Source of the DNA: Nonomuraea angiospora
GTDB taxonomy: Bacteria; Actinomycetota; Actinomycetes; Streptosporangiales; Streptosporangiaceae
DNA: 64,000 bases
NCBI RefSeq assembly: GCF_014873145.1
Contig: NZ_JADBEK010000001.1
Location: forward strand, 4,588,001-4,652,000
Reading direction: 5' to 3'
Program-made: the position numbers and the translations under genes
Notes under the pieces: model-generated
What the model was told of the DNA's origin: nothing
Database searches by the model: none
The model's input: only the letters and a program-made list of their open reading frames with translations
Part shown: in pieces, positions 41,972 to 54,479 of the stretch
Numbering within the stretch: the first letter of the stretch is position 1
How the letters are laid out: each line of letters opens with the position of its first letter

Positions 41972-42625
41972 TCAGCCGAGGCGTGCCAGCACCGGCAGCA
42001 GGGCGTGCAGGTCGTCGACGATGGCGTCGGCGGCCGCCGCCTGCGGGCGCTCGGCGTGCAGGTACCCCCACGGGCCGCGGCGCAGCAGCGCGGTGCGCAT
42101 GCCCGCCGCGGCGGCCGGGAGCACGTCGTTGTCGAGCCGGTCGCCGACGTAGAGGATCTCGCCGGGCTCCCGCCCCGCGACCGCCGCGACCTTGGCGAAG
42201 AACCCGGCCTCCGGCTTGGACACCCCCCATCCCTCGGAGGTGTGCACGGAGTCGGCGGGCAGGTCCATGGCGACCAGCGCCCCGTAGGCCCGCGCCGGCT
42301 GGTTGCCCGCGATGATCACCTGGTACCCGGCCGCCCTGATGGCGGCCAGGGCGTCGCGCACGTCGGGGTAGAGGTCGTCGGCGTCGAAGTGGTTGCGCAG
42401 CCCGTCGGGCTCGTCGCGCTCCCAGGCGGCCTCCTCCGCGCCCGCGTCGAAGCCGGGGCGGATGAGCTCGAAGGCGTCGAGGTGGGGGCGGTCCAGCGCG
42501 GCCATCCCGCCGAGCGCGCCCATCAGCACGAACTCGCTCACGCCGAGCCGTCCGGCCCAGCGCGTCCAGATGCGCGCCTCGCTGATCAGCGTCTCCCCCA
42601 CGTCGAACACCACGGCTTTGATCAT
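41972..42625 (-). CDS. HAD family hydrolase
   Basis: The 217-residue protein is a HAD-IA-type phosphatase. Motif I is VVFDVGETLIS (nucleophilic Asp8 region; the second Asp is replaced by Glu, as in several subfamilies), motif II lies in QVIIAGNQPAR (Asn instead of the more usual Ser/Thr), the motif III Lys is in GVSKPEAGFF, and motif IV is LYVGDRLDNDVLPA. The ATG at 42625 follows AGGGGG by a few bases. The substrate is unknown; small phosphorylated metabolites are typical. It is divergent from the catalase gene. Confidence 0.88.
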   Translation of the reverse strand: MIKAVVFDVGETLISEARIWTRWAGRLGVSEFVLMGALGGMAALDRPHLDAFELIRPGFDAGAEEAAWERDEPDGLRNHFDADDLYPDVRDALAAIRAAGYQVIIAGNQPARAYGALVAMDLPADSVHTSEGWGVSKPEAGFFAKVAAVAGREPGEILYVGDRLDNDVLPAAAAGMRTALLRRGPWGYLHAERPQAAAADAIVDDLHALLPVLARLG

Positions 42626-42635
42626 CAATCCCCCT

Positions 42636-42659
42636 GTTTCAACCCGCTGGCACGGGCAC
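42636..42659 (+). promoter_or_regulatory. Candidate stress sigma-factor promoter for the catalase gene
   Basis: GTTT (42636-42639), 14 bases, then GGGCAC (42654-42659) differs at one position from the SigB-type pattern GTTT-N14-16-GGGTAY described for actinobacteria and Bacillus. It is 44 bp before the catalase ATG. SigB-type control of large catalases is common, so the match is plausible but unproven. Confidence 0.45.
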
Positions 42660-42702
42660 CTAGGTAAAACGCCCCGGCAAATCCTATAAGGGGGATTTCT
42701 TC

Positions 42703-44706
42703 ATGCAGCCAGAGCGCGATGCGAAGGACCGCCGGCTCGACGCCGATCGCGTCCCACTCGACGACCTCACCATGACCACGGATCAGGGCGTCCCGGTCGA
42801 TCACACGGACGACTCGCTGCGGGCGGGCACCCGCGGGCCGACGCTCATGGAGGACTTCCACTTCCGCGAGAAGCTCACCCGTTTCGACCACGAACGCATC
42901 CCCGAGCGCGTGGTCCACGCCAGGGGCGCGGGCGCGTACGGGGTCTTCCAGCTCTACGAGCCGCTCGGCGACCTGACCACGGCGGCCTTCCTGAACGACA
43001 CCTCGACGCCGACGCCGACGTTCGTGCGTTTCTCGACCGTCGCGGGCTCACGCGGCTCGGCCGACACCGTGCGCGACGTCCGCGGGTTCGCCACGAAGTT
43101 CTACACCTCTCAAGGCAACTTCGACCTCGTGGGCAACAACTTCCCGGTCTTCTTCATCCAGGACGGCATCAAGTTCCCCGACTTCGTGCACGCGGTCAAG
43201 CCGGAGCCGCACAACGAGATCCCGCAGGCGCAGTCGGCGCACGACACGTTCTGGGACTTCATCCAGCTCCAGCCGGAGTCGCTGCACATGGTCATGTGGC
43301 TGATGTCCGACCGGGCGATCCCGCGCAGCTTCCGGATGATGCAGGGGTTCGGGGTGCACACGTTCCGGCTGGTGAACGCCTCCGGGCAGGGAACGTTCGT
43401 CAAGTGGCACTGGCGGCCGGTGCTGGGGACGTACTCGCTGGTGTGGGAGGAGGTGCTGCGCATCCAGGGCAACGACCCCGACTACAACCGCCGGGACCTG
43501 TGGGAGGCCATCGAGCGCGGCGTCTACCCCGAGTACGAGCTGTGCGTGCAACTCGTGCCCGAGTCGCGGGAGCACGACTTCGACTTCGACCTGCTCGACC
43601 CCACGAAGATCATCCCCGAGGAGCAGGTGCCGCTGCGGCCCATCGGGAAGATGACGCTCAACCGCAACCCGCACAACTTCTTCGCCGAGACCGAGCAGGT
43701 CGCCTTCCACACCGCCAACGTCGTGCCCGGCATCGACTTCTCCAACGACCCGCTGCTGCAGGCCCGCAACTTCTCCTACCTCGACACCCAGCTCCTGCGC
43801 CTGGGCGGGCCCAACTTCCCGCAGATCCCGGTCAACCGGCCGGTGAACGAGGTGCGCAACGACCAGCGCGACGGCTTCCACCAGCACCTGATCCACGAGT
43901 CGCGCACCAGCTACGCGCCCAACTCCATCAGCGGCAACCGCCCTGAGGCCACCGACGGCTACCGGCACTACCAGGAGCGGGTGGACGGTGTGAAGATCCG
44001 CCAGCGCAGCCCCAGCTTCGAGGACCACTACAGCCAGGCCACCCTGTTCTGGAACAGCATGGCGGACTGGGAGAAGCGGCACATCGTGGCCGCCTTCCTG
44101 TTCGAACTCGGGCACGTGGAGCGGCCCCACATCAAGGAGGGCATGGTCCGGCACCTGGGCCAGATCCACCCCGACCTGGCCGCCCAGGTGGCCCAGGGGC
44201 TCGGCCTGCCCGAGCCGCCCAGGACCGAGGTCCACTCCAACGTCTCCCCCGCCCTCAGCATGACCGGCCAGCCGCAGAGCGTCGCCACCCGCAAGATCGC
44301 CATCCTCATGGCGGACGGGACGGACGCCGCCGAGGTGACCGCCCTGCGCGAGTCCCTGGAGGGCAAGGGCGCCATCTGCGAGGTCCTGGCCCCGGCGGAG
44401 GGCGCCGTGGCCGGGATCCCGGTGGACCGGCAGCTCGGCGCGGCGAGCTCGGTCCTCTACGACGCGGTGGTGGCCGCCGACGGCGCGGCCCTGGCCTCGC
44501 TGGGGCGGGCCCGGTTCTTCGTCATGGAGGCGTTCAAGCACGGCAAGGCCATCGGGGCCGTGGGATCGGGGCGGGAGCTCCTGGAGGCCGCTCGGCTGCC
44601 CAATGACGTGGGGGTGGTGATGGGGGACGGGATCGCGGAGAAGTTCGCGACTGCGGTGGCCGGCCACCGCTTCTACGAACGGGACGTGAGCGCCGTCCCG
44701 GCGTGA
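42703..44706 (+). CDS. katE: Large-subunit (HPII-type) catalase with C-terminal DJ-1/PfpI-like domain
   Basis: The 667-residue monofunctional heme catalase splits hydrogen peroxide into water and oxygen. The distal His72 is in ERVVHARGAGAYG, Asn145 in LVGNNFPVFF, and the proximal heme Tyr near residue 359 in ARNFSYLDTQLLRLGGPNF. The N-terminal extension and a C-terminal domain from about residue 520 (KIAILMADGTDAAEVTALRE, AALASLGRARFFVMEAFKHG) define clade 2, large-subunit enzymes. AAGGGGGA lies six bases before the ATG. A SigB-like promoter is upstream and a clear intrinsic terminator downstream, so it is monocistronic. Confidence 0.97.
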   Translation: MQPERDAKDRRLDADRVPLDDLTMTTDQGVPVDHTDDSLRAGTRGPTLMEDFHFREKLTRFDHERIPERVVHARGAGAYGVFQLYEPLGDLTTAAFLNDTSTPTPTFVRFSTVAGSRGSADTVRDVRGFATKFYTSQGNFDLVGNNFPVFFIQDGIKFPDFVHAVKPEPHNEIPQAQSAHDTFWDFIQLQPESLHMVMWLMSDRAIPRSFRMMQGFGVHTFRLVNASGQGTFVKWHWRPVLGTYSLVWEEVLRIQGNDPDYNRRDLWEAIERGVYPEYELCVQLVPESREHDFDFDLLDPTKIIPEEQVPLRPIGKMTLNRNPHNFFAETEQVAFHTANVVPGIDFSNDPLLQARNFSYLDTQLLRLGGPNFPQIPVNRPVNEVRNDQRDGFHQHLIHESRTSYAPNSISGNRPEATDGYRHYQERVDGVKIRQRSPSFEDHYSQATLFWNSMADWEKRHIVAAFLFELGHVERPHIKEGMVRHLGQIHPDLAAQVAQGLGLPEPPRTEVHSNVSPALSMTGQPQSVATRKIAILMADGTDAAEVTALRESLEGKGAICEVLAPAEGAVAGIPVDRQLGAASSVLYDAVVAADGAALASLGRARFFVMEAFKHGKAIGAVGSGRELLEAARLPNDVGVVMGDGIAEKFATAVAGHRFYERDVSAVPA

Positions 44707-44716
44707 CCGGTACGCG

Positions 44717-44746
44717 AATCGGCCGTCCTTCGGGGCGGCCGATTTT
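44717..44746 (+). terminator. Intrinsic terminator of the catalase gene (UUCG tetraloop)
   Basis: AATCGGCCGTCC pairs with GGGCGGCCGATT (one G-U pair) around a TTCG tetraloop and is followed by TTTT (43-46). A 12-bp stem with this very stable loop, 11 bp after the stop codon, is a textbook rho-independent terminator, one of few with a T-run in this window. Confidence 0.92.
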
Positions 44747-44812
44747 CGTGGCATCGACACGCCAGAAGTGGAATACTTAGCGTGCCCGTTCGAATACGAA
44801 GGGAGAGAATCC

Positions 44813-45506
44813 ATGGTCGCCATGGTGGAAGAAGAGCTCCACACGGACGCAGTGGAAGTGGAGGAGGACCACACCGACGCGGCGGAGGAGCGGCACTCCA
44901 CCGAAGAGGAACGTCACACGGACGAGGCAGAGCAAGAAGACAACCCGAAGGCGACTGCGGTGCGACGTCGCCGAACGCCACGCACCGCTCGGGAGTTGTT
45001 CGATGTCCTACCCCCCCTCCCCGGCTTCCGGGTTGAGGTCATCGAAGGGAAGCTGATCGTGAGCCCATCAGGCACCCCTGAGCATTTCTTGGCCAGCGAC
45101 GAGCTGGCCTACGCTCTGCGTCCGTTGCGCAAGGAACGCGGCTGGCACGGAGCACATGGGCCGCAGATCTGTATCGATGGGCCCAGATACTCACTCCAGC
45201 CCGACTACGTGCTGTGGCCCCGCGACTGCAAACGATGGGGTAATGACCTGCTGTCGACTGGAGTGATCATGGTCACCGAGGTCGTCTCGCCCAGCAGCGT
45301 TCGCGACGACCGCGAGGAAAAGGTGCGTCTTTACGCGCTGGGCGAGGTGCCGGTCTACCTGCTGATCGACCAGGTCGCGAAGTCCCCGAGCGTAACTGTG
45401 TTCAGCGACATCGAGGACGGCGTATATCGCACGATCGACTCGGAGCCCATGGGAAAGCTGCTCTACCTGCCCGACCCCGTCAACTTCGAGCTCGACACCT
45501 CGATCT

Positions 45507-45517
<11 letters not shown>
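44813..45517 (+). CDS. Uma2 family endonuclease-like protein
   Basis: The 234-residue protein has an acidic, repetitive N-terminal tail of about 50 residues (EEELHTDAVEVEEDHTDAAE) and then the Uma2/DUF820 fold of the PD-(D/E)XK nuclease superfamily: FRVEVIEGKLIVSPSGTPEH, GPRYSLQPDYVLWPR and VTEVVSPSSVRDDREEKVRL with the ExVSPS and later Lys. The last part is LIDQVAKSPSVTVFS. Such genes are numerous in actinobacteria, and the cellular role is unknown. The ATG at 44813 follows GGGAG by seven bases. The 3' end overlaps the HrpA gene by 11 bp, tail to tail. Confidence 0.9.
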
Positions 45518-49379
<3,862 letters not shown>

Positions 49380-49475
49380 ACTGCTTTCAGGATATTTGAG
49401 CCCCGCGTCCCCGGAGCCAACCGACCATGCTGCCCGACACCGCCGGGCCGCGCATCCCAATATCTCGCAGGCCCG

Positions 49476-49500
49476 GCGGGCGCGAGCACGGCGCGCCCGC
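49476..49500 (-). terminator. GC-rich inverted repeat downstream of the ADP-ribosylglycohydrolase gene
   Basis: GCGGGCGC (49476-49483) and GCGCCCGC (49493-49500) form an 8-bp stem; further GGGCGCCCGC copies follow to 49520. The region lies between the ADP-ribosylglycohydrolase stop and the HrpA start, so it may end the former's transcript. There is no T-run, and support is modest. Confidence 0.35.
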
Positions 49501-49521
49501 GCCGGAGGCGGGGCGCCCGCC

Positions 49522-49623
49522 GGTCAGGCCAGCTCGGCGGCGTGGCATTCGATCGGGTCAGGCCAGCTCGGCGGCGCGGCGTTCGATCGGGTCAGGCCAG
49601 TTCCGCGGCGAGGCGTTCGATCG
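49522..49623 (-). repeat. Three tandem 34-bp copies of a gene's 3' end, stop codon included
   Basis: Units start at 49522, 49556 and 49590. The third is the real end of the ADP-ribosylglycohydrolase gene, reading IERLAAELA and stop. The two beyond it also read IE(R/C)xAAELA and stop when read in their own phase. Units 1 and 2 differ at only two or three positions. The 34-bp length is not a multiple of three. Confidence 0.95.
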
Positions 49624-50662
49624 TGTCGCGGCCCTCCAGGGGGCGCAGCCAGGCGGCGGGCAGGACGCCGGCGCCGTGGAGGGCGCCGAGCAGGTTGCCG
49701 CACACCGAGCCGGTGGAGTCGCTGTCGCCCGAGTGGTTGACCGACAGCAGCAGGGCCCGTTCCACGGAGGGCTCGGCCAGGGCGCAGTACACGCCGATGG
49801 CCAGCGCCTCCTCGGCCACCCACGCGCCGCCCAGCGACTCGACCCGCTCCGGCGAGTGCCCGCCGCCGTCGGTCGCGAGCGCCACGGCGGCGCGCAGGGC
49901 CGCGCTGGTCTCGTCGTGCGCCGGGTAGCCCGCCAGCAGGTCCAGGGCCCGATGGACGGCGGGCTCCAGGTCCTCCCCCGCCACCAGGTACGCCGTGATC
50001 GCGGCGAACGCCCCCGCGGCCAGGTAGCCGGTCGGGTGCCCGTGGGTGATCTGCGCGCACGCCGCCGCCACCTCGAACGCCTCCCGCGGATCGGGCCTGG
50101 CCCCGTCGGCGGCGCCGGAGAGCGGGACCAGGCCGAAGGGGGCCGAGCGCATCACGGTGCCGCAGCCCTTGGAGTCCGGGTTCACCGGGCCCGGCTGACC
50201 CAGCGGGGACGGCCCGGGGAACTGCCGGCGCAGCCCCGACAGGCAGGCGTTGCCGGGGGCCCTGCGCGAGTACAGCCAGGTCTCCTCGCGCAGCCGCCCC
50301 GTGCGGTGCGGCTGGTCCGCGGGCGGCGGGGCCTGGTGGTTCTGGGTGTCGAACCAGCGCAGGTACGCCTGCCGCACCGGCTCCACCACCCCGGGGTACG
50401 GGTACGCCGCGCCGAGGCTCCCCGGAGTCGGTGGCCCGCCGGCGCGGGCCCGGAGCAGCCCTTCCACGGTGAAGAGCGTCATCTGGGTGTCGTCGGTGAT
50501 GAGGCCGGATTTTCCACGCCACGTCGTGACATATCCGGTGATGCCCTCTGCCCCGTGCTCCCTGCGGATCTCCCGCAACGACTGGAACTCGATCGGCGAC
50601 CCGAGCGCGTCACCGATCGCGCCGCCGAGGAGGCAGCCTCGTACTCGATCCCGTACGTCCAT
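49592..50662 (-). CDS. ADP-ribosylglycohydrolase family protein
   Basis: The 356-residue protein belongs to the DraG/ARH fold, which removes ADP-ribose from proteins or nucleotides using two Mg ions. CLLGGAIGDALGSPIEF at the N-terminus, SGLITDDTQMTLF near residue 55 and the C-terminal NHSGDSDSTGSVCGNLLGA near residue 315 carry the acidic and Ser/Thr metal ligands. A family-specific insertion sits at residues 75-150. The ATG start is clear. No partner ADP-ribosyltransferase is in the window. The 3' end is triplicated downstream. Confidence 0.93.
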   Translation of the reverse strand: MDVRDRVRGCLLGGAIGDALGSPIEFQSLREIRREHGAEGITGYVTTWRGKSGLITDDTQMTLFTVEGLLRARAGGPPTPGSLGAAYPYPGVVEPVRQAYLRWFDTQNHQAPPPADQPHRTGRLREETWLYSRRAPGNACLSGLRRQFPGPSPLGQPGPVNPDSKGCGTVMRSAPFGLVPLSGAADGARPDPREAFEVAAACAQITHGHPTGYLAAGAFAAITAYLVAGEDLEPAVHRALDLLAGYPAHDETSAALRAAVALATDGGGHSPERVESLGGAWVAEEALAIGVYCALAEPSVERALLLSVNHSGDSDSTGSVCGNLLGALHGAGVLPAAWLRPLEGRDTIERLAAELA

Positions 50663-50735
50663 GGGGAAATCTTGTCAGGCTCCCGGGCGGTCTGAGAGAT
50701 TGCGGGTTATTCGGCCCACGTCCCGGAGGTCACGC

Positions 50736-52658
50736 GTGCCACAATTACGCCCCGCCCTCTTCGCCGTCACCCTCACCCTCGCGATCGCGACACCCGCCCA
50801 GGCCGCGGCAGCACCCGCCATCACCGTCCAGAACGGCCGCACCCAGCCGGTCTTCTCCTACGCGGACGCGGTCCGTGAGCACGTGTACGTCGAGTCGACC
50901 GTCGACAGCGACCTCGACGGCAAACTCGACAAGGTACGCGTGGACATCATCAGGCCCAAGGAGTCCGGCCCGGGGCTCAAGGTGCCGGTGATCATCGATG
51001 AGAGCCCGTACTACGACAACTCGGGCCGCGGAAACGAGTCAGAGCGCAAAATTTACGACGCCGCCGGAAATGTCACCAAATTTCCGCTCTTCTACGACAA
51101 CTACTTCGTCCCCCGCGGCTACGCCGTCCTCAACGTCGACATGCTCGGCACCACCCGATCGGACGGCTGCCCGGACATCGGCGGCAAGGCGGACGTCCTG
51201 GGCGGCAAGGCCGTCATCGACTGGCTGAACGGCCGCGCCAAGGCGTTCCGGGCGGACGGCACCCCGGCCGTGGCCGACTGGACGACGGGCAAGGCCGCCA
51301 TGATCGGCAAGTCGTACGACGGCACGCTGGCCAACGCCGTCGCCGCCACCGGCGTCGAGGGCCTGAAGACCATCGTGCCCATCTCGGCCATCAGCTCCTG
51401 GTACAAGTACCAGCGCTCCAACGGCGTCATCTACAACCACGACTACGCCTCCTGGCTGGCCAACTACGTCGACACCGACCCCGAGGCCAAGTGCCAGGCC
51501 GTGCGCGACAAGATGGACGCCGAGGACGGCGACGACACGGGCGACTTCAACCCGTTCTGGGCCGAGCGCGACTACATCAAGGGCCTGCTCGGTGACGCCT
51601 CCAGGGTCAAGGCGAGCGTGTTCGTCGTCCACACGGTCAACGACCTCAACGTCAAGCCCGACAACTTCTCGGCCTGGTGGAAGGCCCTGGCCGACCGCAA
51701 CGTGCCGCGCAAGATCTGGGTCGGCCAGACCCAGCACGTGGACCCGTTCGACTTCGAGGGCCGCCGCGCGCTCTGGGTGGACACCCTGCACCGGTGGTTC
51801 GACCACTGGCTGCACGGCGTACGCAACGGGATCATGAACGAGCCCCGCGCCGACGTCGAGACCGGCCCGGCCCGCTGGATCACCCAGCGCGACTGGCCGG
51901 CGCCGTTCGCGCTCAAGGCGTCCCTGCGCCCCGCCCCCGACGGCTCGCTCGGCCTCAAGCCCGCCGCCAGGAACAGCACCGCCTCCTTCACCGACGTCGC
52001 CATGACCGAGAGCGACATGGTGGCCGACATCGGGACGGCGAACCCGGGACGGGTCGCGTTCACCACGGGCGCGCTCCCGCTCGACCTGCGCCTGTCCGGC
52101 ACGCCCACCGCCGACCTGCGGGTCAAGCTGGACAAGCCCACCTCCAACCTGACCGCCCTGCTCGTCGACTTCGGCGAGGAGGCCCGCGTCGACTGGCGCC
52201 GCGGCCAGGGCATCACCACGCTGGCCGAGGAGGACTGCTACGGCGAGAGCACCGCGGCCGACGACGCCTGCTACAGGAAGGTCGTCACGAACGTGGCCAC
52301 CCGCCCGCTCGAGGTCGTCGCCCGAGGCTGGATCGACGTCCAGAACCGCGACTCGCTCAGCCAGGCCGCGCCGTTGCCGCCCGGCACGTACGGGACGGTC
52401 AAGTGGCTGACGCTGCCGCAGGACTACACCTTCAGGAAGGGCCACCGGCTCGGCCTCGTGGTGGCCGGCACCGACTCGACCTACAGCGACGAGACCGGCA
52501 CCGGCGCGACCGTGACCCTCGACCTGGCCAGGTCGAGCGTCGTCGTCCCGTTCGTCCTGGGCACGCCGCTGGCGGACGTGCCGAGGGACGCGACCACGTT
52601 CCGCGGTCCTGACCGGGTCGAGCTGCCCGAGCCCGAGCCAGGGTTCTCGTTCTTCTAA
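50736..52658 (+). CDS. Secreted S15-family Xaa-Pro dipeptidyl-peptidase-like hydrolase
   Basis: The 640-residue protein has a signal peptide (LRPALFAVTLTLAIATPAQA) and an S15/CocE alpha/beta hydrolase domain. The nucleophile Ser193 is in GKSYDGTLANAVAATG, the acid is probably in HTVNDLNVKPDNF and the His in GQTQHVDPFDF. The C-terminal third is the beta-sandwich typical of the family (PLPPGTYGTVKWLTLPQDYT). GGAGGT lies six bases before the GTG. Such exported enzymes release Xaa-Pro dipeptides or other N-terminal peptides. It shares the hydrolase type with the fusion at 11.5-14 kb but lacks the ATPase. Confidence 0.93.
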   Translation: MPQLRPALFAVTLTLAIATPAQAAAAPAITVQNGRTQPVFSYADAVREHVYVESTVDSDLDGKLDKVRVDIIRPKESGPGLKVPVIIDESPYYDNSGRGNESERKIYDAAGNVTKFPLFYDNYFVPRGYAVLNVDMLGTTRSDGCPDIGGKADVLGGKAVIDWLNGRAKAFRADGTPAVADWTTGKAAMIGKSYDGTLANAVAATGVEGLKTIVPISAISSWYKYQRSNGVIYNHDYASWLANYVDTDPEAKCQAVRDKMDAEDGDDTGDFNPFWAERDYIKGLLGDASRVKASVFVVHTVNDLNVKPDNFSAWWKALADRNVPRKIWVGQTQHVDPFDFEGRRALWVDTLHRWFDHWLHGVRNGIMNEPRADVETGPARWITQRDWPAPFALKASLRPAPDGSLGLKPAARNSTASFTDVAMTESDMVADIGTANPGRVAFTTGALPLDLRLSGTPTADLRVKLDKPTSNLTALLVDFGEEARVDWRRGQGITTLAEEDCYGESTAADDACYRKVVTNVATRPLEVVARGWIDVQNRDSLSQAAPLPPGTYGTVKWLTLPQDYTFRKGHRLGLVVAGTDSTYSDETGTGATVTLDLARSSVVVPFVLGTPLADVPRDATTFRGPDRVELPEPEPGFSFF

Positions 52659-52672
52659 GGGGGTTTCCGAGA

Positions 52673-52701
52673 GGGTGAGGGGCCCCGCAGGCCCCTCACC
52701 C
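52673..52701. terminator. Bidirectional terminator hairpin between convergent genes
   Basis: GGGTGAGGGGCC (52673-52684) and GGCCCCTCACCC (52690-52701) form a perfect 12-bp stem with a five-base loop. It lies 14 bp after the S15 peptidase stop, and its right arm includes the stop codon of the convergent sigma-fusion gene (52696-52698). It could terminate both transcripts. Confidence 0.8.
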
Positions 52702-54435
52702 GCAGGACGGGACGCCGCGCCGGTAGTCGAGCGTCCGTTTGCCCGTGTGCCGGACCGTCCAGGCGACGCTCATGGTCAGGGCGCCGCGCCCGGCGGTGGT
52801 GCCGCCGGTGGTCTTGCCGTCACCGGTCGCCCTGCCCGCCCACTGGACGGTGATCTTCCCCCGCTCCACGCTCGGCCGCCCGGAGCAGTCGGACCGCGAG
52901 AGCGGCGCGCTCACCTTGAAGGTGTTCCCGGACACGGTGATGCCGTCGGTGCCCTTGGCGGAGACGATCTCGCAGCGCCCGTCGCACGACAGCGCGAACG
53001 TTCCGGCGCGACCCGAGCCCAGCCACGCCGTCGCCGGCGACAGCCTGGCCACGGGCGGCGCGGGCCTGGGCAGCTCGGCCTTCCTGGCCATGCTCGTCAG
53101 GCCGGCTCCGGCGGCCATCGGGCCCACCCCGGCCACCCAGCCGGACGACTTGCCCAGCAGGCCGCCCGTCTGCGCCGAGGTCTTGGTGAGCGTCGGAGGG
53201 TGCTGGCGGGCGTTCACGACGGCCCAGACCAGCCCCGCCACCAGCAGGCCCACGCCCACCATCAGGCCGAGCCTGGCCACGGCCCTGATCGGCGGCCCCG
53301 CCTCCGGGTCGTCGTCGTCCAGCCGGTCCCGCCAGAACTCCTGGACCTGCCCGTCCCGCAGCTCGGCCAGGTCACCGCCCAGGGAGATCCCGCCGTACCG
53401 GATGATGGCGCCCTCGCTGTGGTGGCCGTTGCCCGAGCCCTTGACGGCGGCGCTGAAGACGAGCTTGTCGCCGTACGCGCCGCCGCGGAAGGCCCGCGTA
53501 CGGCTCGGCGGCGTGAACGGGTGCCGCCCGCGCACGGCGGGCGCCACCGGGGGCGCCACCGGGGGCTCCTGGTCGGCGGCGGCCGCGCCCGCCGCCGACC
53601 AGGGCTTTCCCGAGGTCGCCGTCGTGGGGTCGGCGACCGGGATCTGCGGCGTGGCGTCGGCGACCGGAGGAGCCGGGGAAGGACCGGTCTCCACCAGTGT
53701 GCGTGCCTGCACGGGAAAGCCGTCTGCCCGCCAGAGTGGCCCCTCGCCGGGCAGCGGCTGCGCCAACGCCAGCCGGTTGGGAAGTGTGCCGGGCAGTGTG
53801 GTGATCGGCAGGCGGCGCAGCAGCGCCGCCGCCGACATGGTCCTGGGCGCGGCCCGGCAGGTCGCGCAGGACTGGATGTGACGGCCGATCCTGGCCCTGG
53901 CCCGCCGGCCGGGCGCCGCGACCCACGCCGACACGCGTGCCGTCAGGTCGGGGCATCCGTCGCGCCCCCGCGCGGCGATGATCGCGGCGAACCACTCCTC
54001 CAGGGACTCGGCCGCCCGGGTGACGATGGTCCGCACCTCGTCCTGGCGCAGCTCGAAGATCACGGCGATCTCCGGGTCGGCCAGGCCGTGGCGCATGGAC
54101 AGGTCGAGCAGCTCCCGCTCCGGGCGCTCCAGGGAGAGCAGCGCCTCGGGCAGCAGCTCCGACATCCGGCCGGGCCGCGACCACGAGCCGATGCTCGCGG
54201 GCTTGGCGACGAACGCCCGGTGCGCGCGGGCCACCGCGTACAACCAGGGCCGTCGCAGGGCCGGATCGACCACGCGATCCGCGTACAGGTGCGCCGTCAG
54301 CGCCGCGCCGGCCACCGCCTGCTCGGCGTCGCCCGCGGCGAGCTCCGTGCGGCAGTAGTCGTAGAGGCGGGCTCCGTGCTTGTCGCACAGGTCGCGAATG
54401 GCCTGGCGAGCGTCGTCAGACAGGGTTCGCCACAT
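52696..54435 (-). CDS. Sigma-factor-like protein fused to a zinc-finger anti-sigma motif, TM helix and extracellular domain
   Basis: The 579-residue protein starts with an ECF-like sigma region: a region-2-like helix bundle (RLYDYCRTELAAGDAEQAVA, ALRRPWLYAVARAHR) and a region-4 helix-turn-helix (LERPERELLDLSMRHGLADP followed by EIAVIFELRQDEVRTIVTRA). Near residue 184, GRHIQSCATCRA is the H-x3-C-x2-C core of zinc-binding anti-sigma domains. A Pro/Ala-rich cytoplasmic linker leads to one TM helix near 384-406 and an exported C-terminal domain with paired cysteines (CDGRC, SDCSG, PSCG). Sigma and anti-sigma functions thus sit on one membrane-bound chain. Release would need proteolysis or a conformational change. 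GGAGGAGGTG lies upstream of the ATG. It follows the FAD monooxygenase by 44 bp. Confidence 0.85.
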   Translation of the reverse strand: MWRTLSDDARQAIRDLCDKHGARLYDYCRTELAAGDAEQAVAGAALTAHLYADRVVDPALRRPWLYAVARAHRAFVAKPASIGSWSRPGRMSELLPEALLSLERPERELLDLSMRHGLADPEIAVIFELRQDEVRTIVTRAAESLEEWFAAIIAARGRDGCPDLTARVSAWVAAPGRRARARIGRHIQSCATCRAAPRTMSAAALLRRLPITTLPGTLPNRLALAQPLPGEGPLWRADGFPVQARTLVETGPSPAPPVADATPQIPVADPTTATSGKPWSAAGAAAADQEPPVAPPVAPAVRGRHPFTPPSRTRAFRGGAYGDKLVFSAAVKGSGNGHHSEGAIIRYGGISLGGDLAELRDGQVQEFWRDRLDDDDPEAGPPIRAVARLGLMVGVGLLVAGLVWAVVNARQHPPTLTKTSAQTGGLLGKSSGWVAGVGPMAAGAGLTSMARKAELPRPAPPVARLSPATAWLGSGRAGTFALSCDGRCEIVSAKGTDGITVSGNTFKVSAPLSRSDCSGRPSVERGKITVQWAGRATGDGKTTGGTTAGRGALTMSVAWTVRHTGKRTLDYRRGVPSCG

Positions 54436-54479
54436 CCGGCGTCACACCTCCTCCAGTCAGTACGCGGAACGGGGGGTCG

